Source: a virus
Direction: 5' to 3' (one strand)
Length of the DNA: 25,581 bases
IMG/VR virus record: IMGVR_UViG_3300022602_000381
Span: 1-25,581 of that record
In this document: in pieces, positions 23,629-25,581 of the stretch
Position numbering within the stretch: position 1 is the first letter of the stretch
How the letters are laid out: the number at the start of each line of letters is the position of its first letter
The notes under the pieces: model-generated
Database searches by the model: none
What the model saw: only the letters and a program-made list of their open reading frames with translations
Told to the model about the DNA's origin: nothing
Made by a program: the position numbers and the translations under genes

Positions 23629-25581
23629 ATGGGTGTTCTTAATTATGACGGCTCTCCGGTAACCGATGACACGACGGCATCGATTGGCCCAGATTACATT
23701 GCTCCTGCTGCGCCGGTGTCATCATTCCCGTCTGTAAAAACAGAACGCGGAGAATTGTCTTATAACCCTCCTCCTCAGCCCGAGAAGGATTGGTCGCAAG
23801 TACCTTGGAGTGAAGTCGCGTCCAGCGGGTGGAATAATGCTTATGAGAGCGCCAAAAAACAACTCATGGCTATTCCAGAGGCCATTTATAATTACCCGCA
23901 GACTGGCGAAGCGTTGAGCCAGATCGGAACTGGTATTAATTCTTTGGCGCGTGAAGCCGGATCAAAAGACCCGCGCAACATTGCGTTGAGGGCCGCCATG
24001 GGCGTCCCTCCAGCGGTGCCTGATAGTCCTGAAAAGAAAGAGGCGGATCGCGCTGCATTGTATGCGGCAGGAAAATCGGTAGCTGAACCCTTCACAAATA
24101 TTTATCAGGCTACGCAAGGGAACACGGGGCCATTAAAGAAATCTCTTGGCACCGATCCTTTTTCAACGATTGCCCCGGTTGCGGAGTTGGCGTCTATGGG
24201 ACTTGGCGCTGCTGGAGAAGCGGCTGAAGGGCTGTCTAACGCCGCGCTTGGGGCGAGAACATTGAAAGGACTTAGCACGGCAACGAGCGCCCTTGATCCG
24301 GCGCAAGCAATTTTTGGCACGACAGGGTGGGCAGCGTCAAAAGTTGGCGGCCCTTTGGCAAAGTCTGTTGTTTCCACTGCGGCGAACATTCCTCCTGAAT
24401 CGCTTGATTTTGCTTACGCAGCAGGAAAAATGACGGGCAAAGATGCGGATGCCGCTCAGAACGCTTACAGAAGTTGGGCAAACGGACAAGGCAATTTGAA
24501 TGACTTTTCGGGCAGCGTCAGGAACGCATTTCAATCATTGAAAAATGATGCCTACAATCAGTTTGCATCAAAAAAACAAAATTTGATGGCGCTTTCTCAA
24601 GATGCTGATTTGGACCCAATTTATGGTTCAATAGCAGACGCTCGCGCAAAATTGAGCGCACAAGGCGAGGGGCTTGAGGCTTCCGATCAGGCACATGATG
24701 CACTCACTAACGTACAAAACAATATCAATGAAAGGTTTTTGAATACTGATCCAAATTATCAAGGGCGGAAAATTCAGAGCCTTGATAATTTGAAACAAGA
24801 CCTTTGGGAACAGATTCAATCATATCCGCCAGGCAGTCGTGCGCGGAATGCTTTGTCTCAGGTTTATGATGGTATCAAAAAATCAATCCGGAGCGTTTCT
24901 CCGGAATACGATGATTTGATGAGTGACTATCAGTCTTTGCAAGACAACTTGAACACAATCGCAAAGTCGCTCGGGACGAATGACAAAGTTTCTGCCACTA
25001 CGGAGCTGAATAAATTTGTTAACAACATCAAAACCGACAAGGGACGTCAGTTAATCGGGCAGCTCTCTCAGAAAGACCCGACAATCCCCTTTGCTGTCGC
25101 AGGAGCAATTCACAATGCTGGCCATACTGGGGGCATTCTCGGCGGCGTTGAAGCTGCTGCATCATCGGGGCTCACAACTGGCGCTCTGTATCATCTTATG
25201 AATGGGAACTATGCAACCGCCGCTGCTTTGGCTGCTGCTATCCCACCTTCAATCGTGATGCAGTCACCACGCACTTTGGGGAAAATCTCTTATGGTGCGG
25301 GCAAGTTTGCTGGCTCGGCACCAGGGCAAGCGGCAGGATTGGCAAAGGACGCTGCGTCAAAAAGTGTTGGAGCGTCTCCATATGTTCAATCTTTTGAACA
25401 AGCAAACCCAGCTATTACCGGAAATGAAAATCAACAAGCCGCAGGCGGTCGCATTGGCCGTGCTACAGGGGGCAAAATCGGAAAATTAAGCGCGTCAGCC
25501 AAAGCAGCAAGATTGATCGCTATGGTCGACCGCATTAAAAAGGAACAGGGCAACGAAACGAAGCCCTTGTTAAACCTTGAC
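23629..25581 (+). CDS. Large ejection-like internal virion protein (partial, 651+ aa)
   Basis: ATG 23629 lies two bases after the previous stop with GGAG about 8 bases upstream, and the frame stays open to the window edge. The start is MGVLNYDGSPVTDDTTASIG, then WSQVPWSEVASSGWNNAYES. Long helical, Ala/Gln/Asn-rich segments fill residues ~60-480. Residues ~485-545 are hydrophobic and Gly/Ala-rich (GAIHNAGHTGGILGGVEAAA, ATAAALAAAIPPSIVM), a plausible membrane-entering region. The last ~45 residues have GGRIGRATGGKIG, then AKAARLIAMVDRIKKEQGNE and LLNL. That closing pattern recalls ejection-type proteins of alphaproteobacterial prophages, so the true stop is probably close beyond the edge. No enzyme motif is seen. 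Confidence 0.7.
   Translation, partial: MGVLNYDGSPVTDDTTASIGPDYIAPAAPVSSFPSVKTERGELSYNPPPQPEKDWSQVPWSEVASSGWNNAYESAKKQLMAIPEAIYNYPQTGEALSQIGTGINSLAREAGSKDPRNIALRAAMGVPPAVPDSPEKKEADRAALYAAGKSVAEPFTNIYQATQGNTGPLKKSLGTDPFSTIAPVAELASMGLGAAGEAAEGLSNAALGARTLKGLSTATSALDPAQAIFGTTGWAASKVGGPLAKSVVSTAANIPPESLDFAYAAGKMTGKDADAAQNAYRSWANGQGNLNDFSGSVRNAFQSLKNDAYNQFASKKQNLMALSQDADLDPIYGSIADARAKLSAQGEGLEASDQAHDALTNVQNNINERFLNTDPNYQGRKIQSLDNLKQDLWEQIQSYPPGSRARNALSQVYDGIKKSIRSVSPEYDDLMSDYQSLQDNLNTIAKSLGTNDKVSATTELNKFVNNIKTDKGRQLIGQLSQKDPTIPFAVAGAIHNAGHTGGILGGVEAAASSGLTTGALYHLMNGNYATAAALAAAIPPSIVMQSPRTLGKISYGAGKFAGSAPGQAAGLAKDAASKSVGASPYVQSFEQANPAITGNENQQAAGGRIGRATGGKIGKLSASAKAARLIAMVDRIKKEQGNETKPLLNLD

Noticed and set aside
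1-25581. tRNA genes, promoters or terminators
   Set aside because: Genes abut with gaps of about 15 bases or less. I saw no cloverleaf, no hairpin followed by a T-run, and no convincing -35/-10 pair that was not simply coding sequence.

Overview
The window is a tightly packed piece of a tailed-phage (or prophage) structural and lysis region. Every credible gene is on the + strand. Most neighbours abut or overlap by 1-11 bases (GTGA, ATGA, TAATG and TGATG junctions), and no non-coding stretch is longer than about 15 bases. No integrase, tRNA, CRISPR array, rRNA or bacterial housekeeping gene is visible. The neck and ejection proteins resemble those of short-tailed phages (P22/SU10-like gp4, adaptor and gp10/nozzle families). 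The holin looks like the 3-TM gene-transfer-agent family common in Alphaproteobacteria. The C-terminal style of the last ejection-like protein also recalls alphaproteobacterial prophages. I therefore infer a podovirus-like phage of a proteobacterium, probably an alphaproteobacterium; the host is not proven by the sequence.

Layout. (1) 1-1891: the end of an unknown virion gene, a gp4-like neck protein and a zinc-ribbon protein. (2) 1894-13610: a receptor-binding island of about 11.7 kb. It holds a giant 1817-aa repeat fibre, three glycine-rich adhesin-like proteins, a lectin-like fibre, another fibre protein, several very small partner proteins and a 59-aa one-TM holin candidate. (3) 13610-15119: a coiled-coil membrane protein, a 3-TM holin and a GH108 muramidase endolysin, forming the lysis cassette. 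(4) 15122-19100: an SU10-like adaptor, a gp10-like nozzle protein, a small virion protein and a protein with a duplicated G-YVI-P-D motif. (5) 19102-25581: a GNAT-like acyltransferase, a 1344-aa ejection protein that carries an S74 autoprotease-like domain in its interior followed by a lytic transglycosylase domain, and a second large ejection-like protein still open at the window end.

How they work together (inference). The adaptor, gp4-like and gp10-like proteins would build the neck and short tail. The fibre island would supply host recognition, with the small ORFs as tip proteins or assembly partners. The 1344-aa protein and its downstream neighbour would be ejected to breach peptidoglycan and carry DNA inward. 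The holin and muramidase would release progeny. The most notable signals are a beta module shared by three neck proteins, nested inside another repeat in one of them; a fibre whose peptide repeats are conserved while their codons are scrambled; and the S74 domain placed upstream of a transglycosylase in an internal virion protein.
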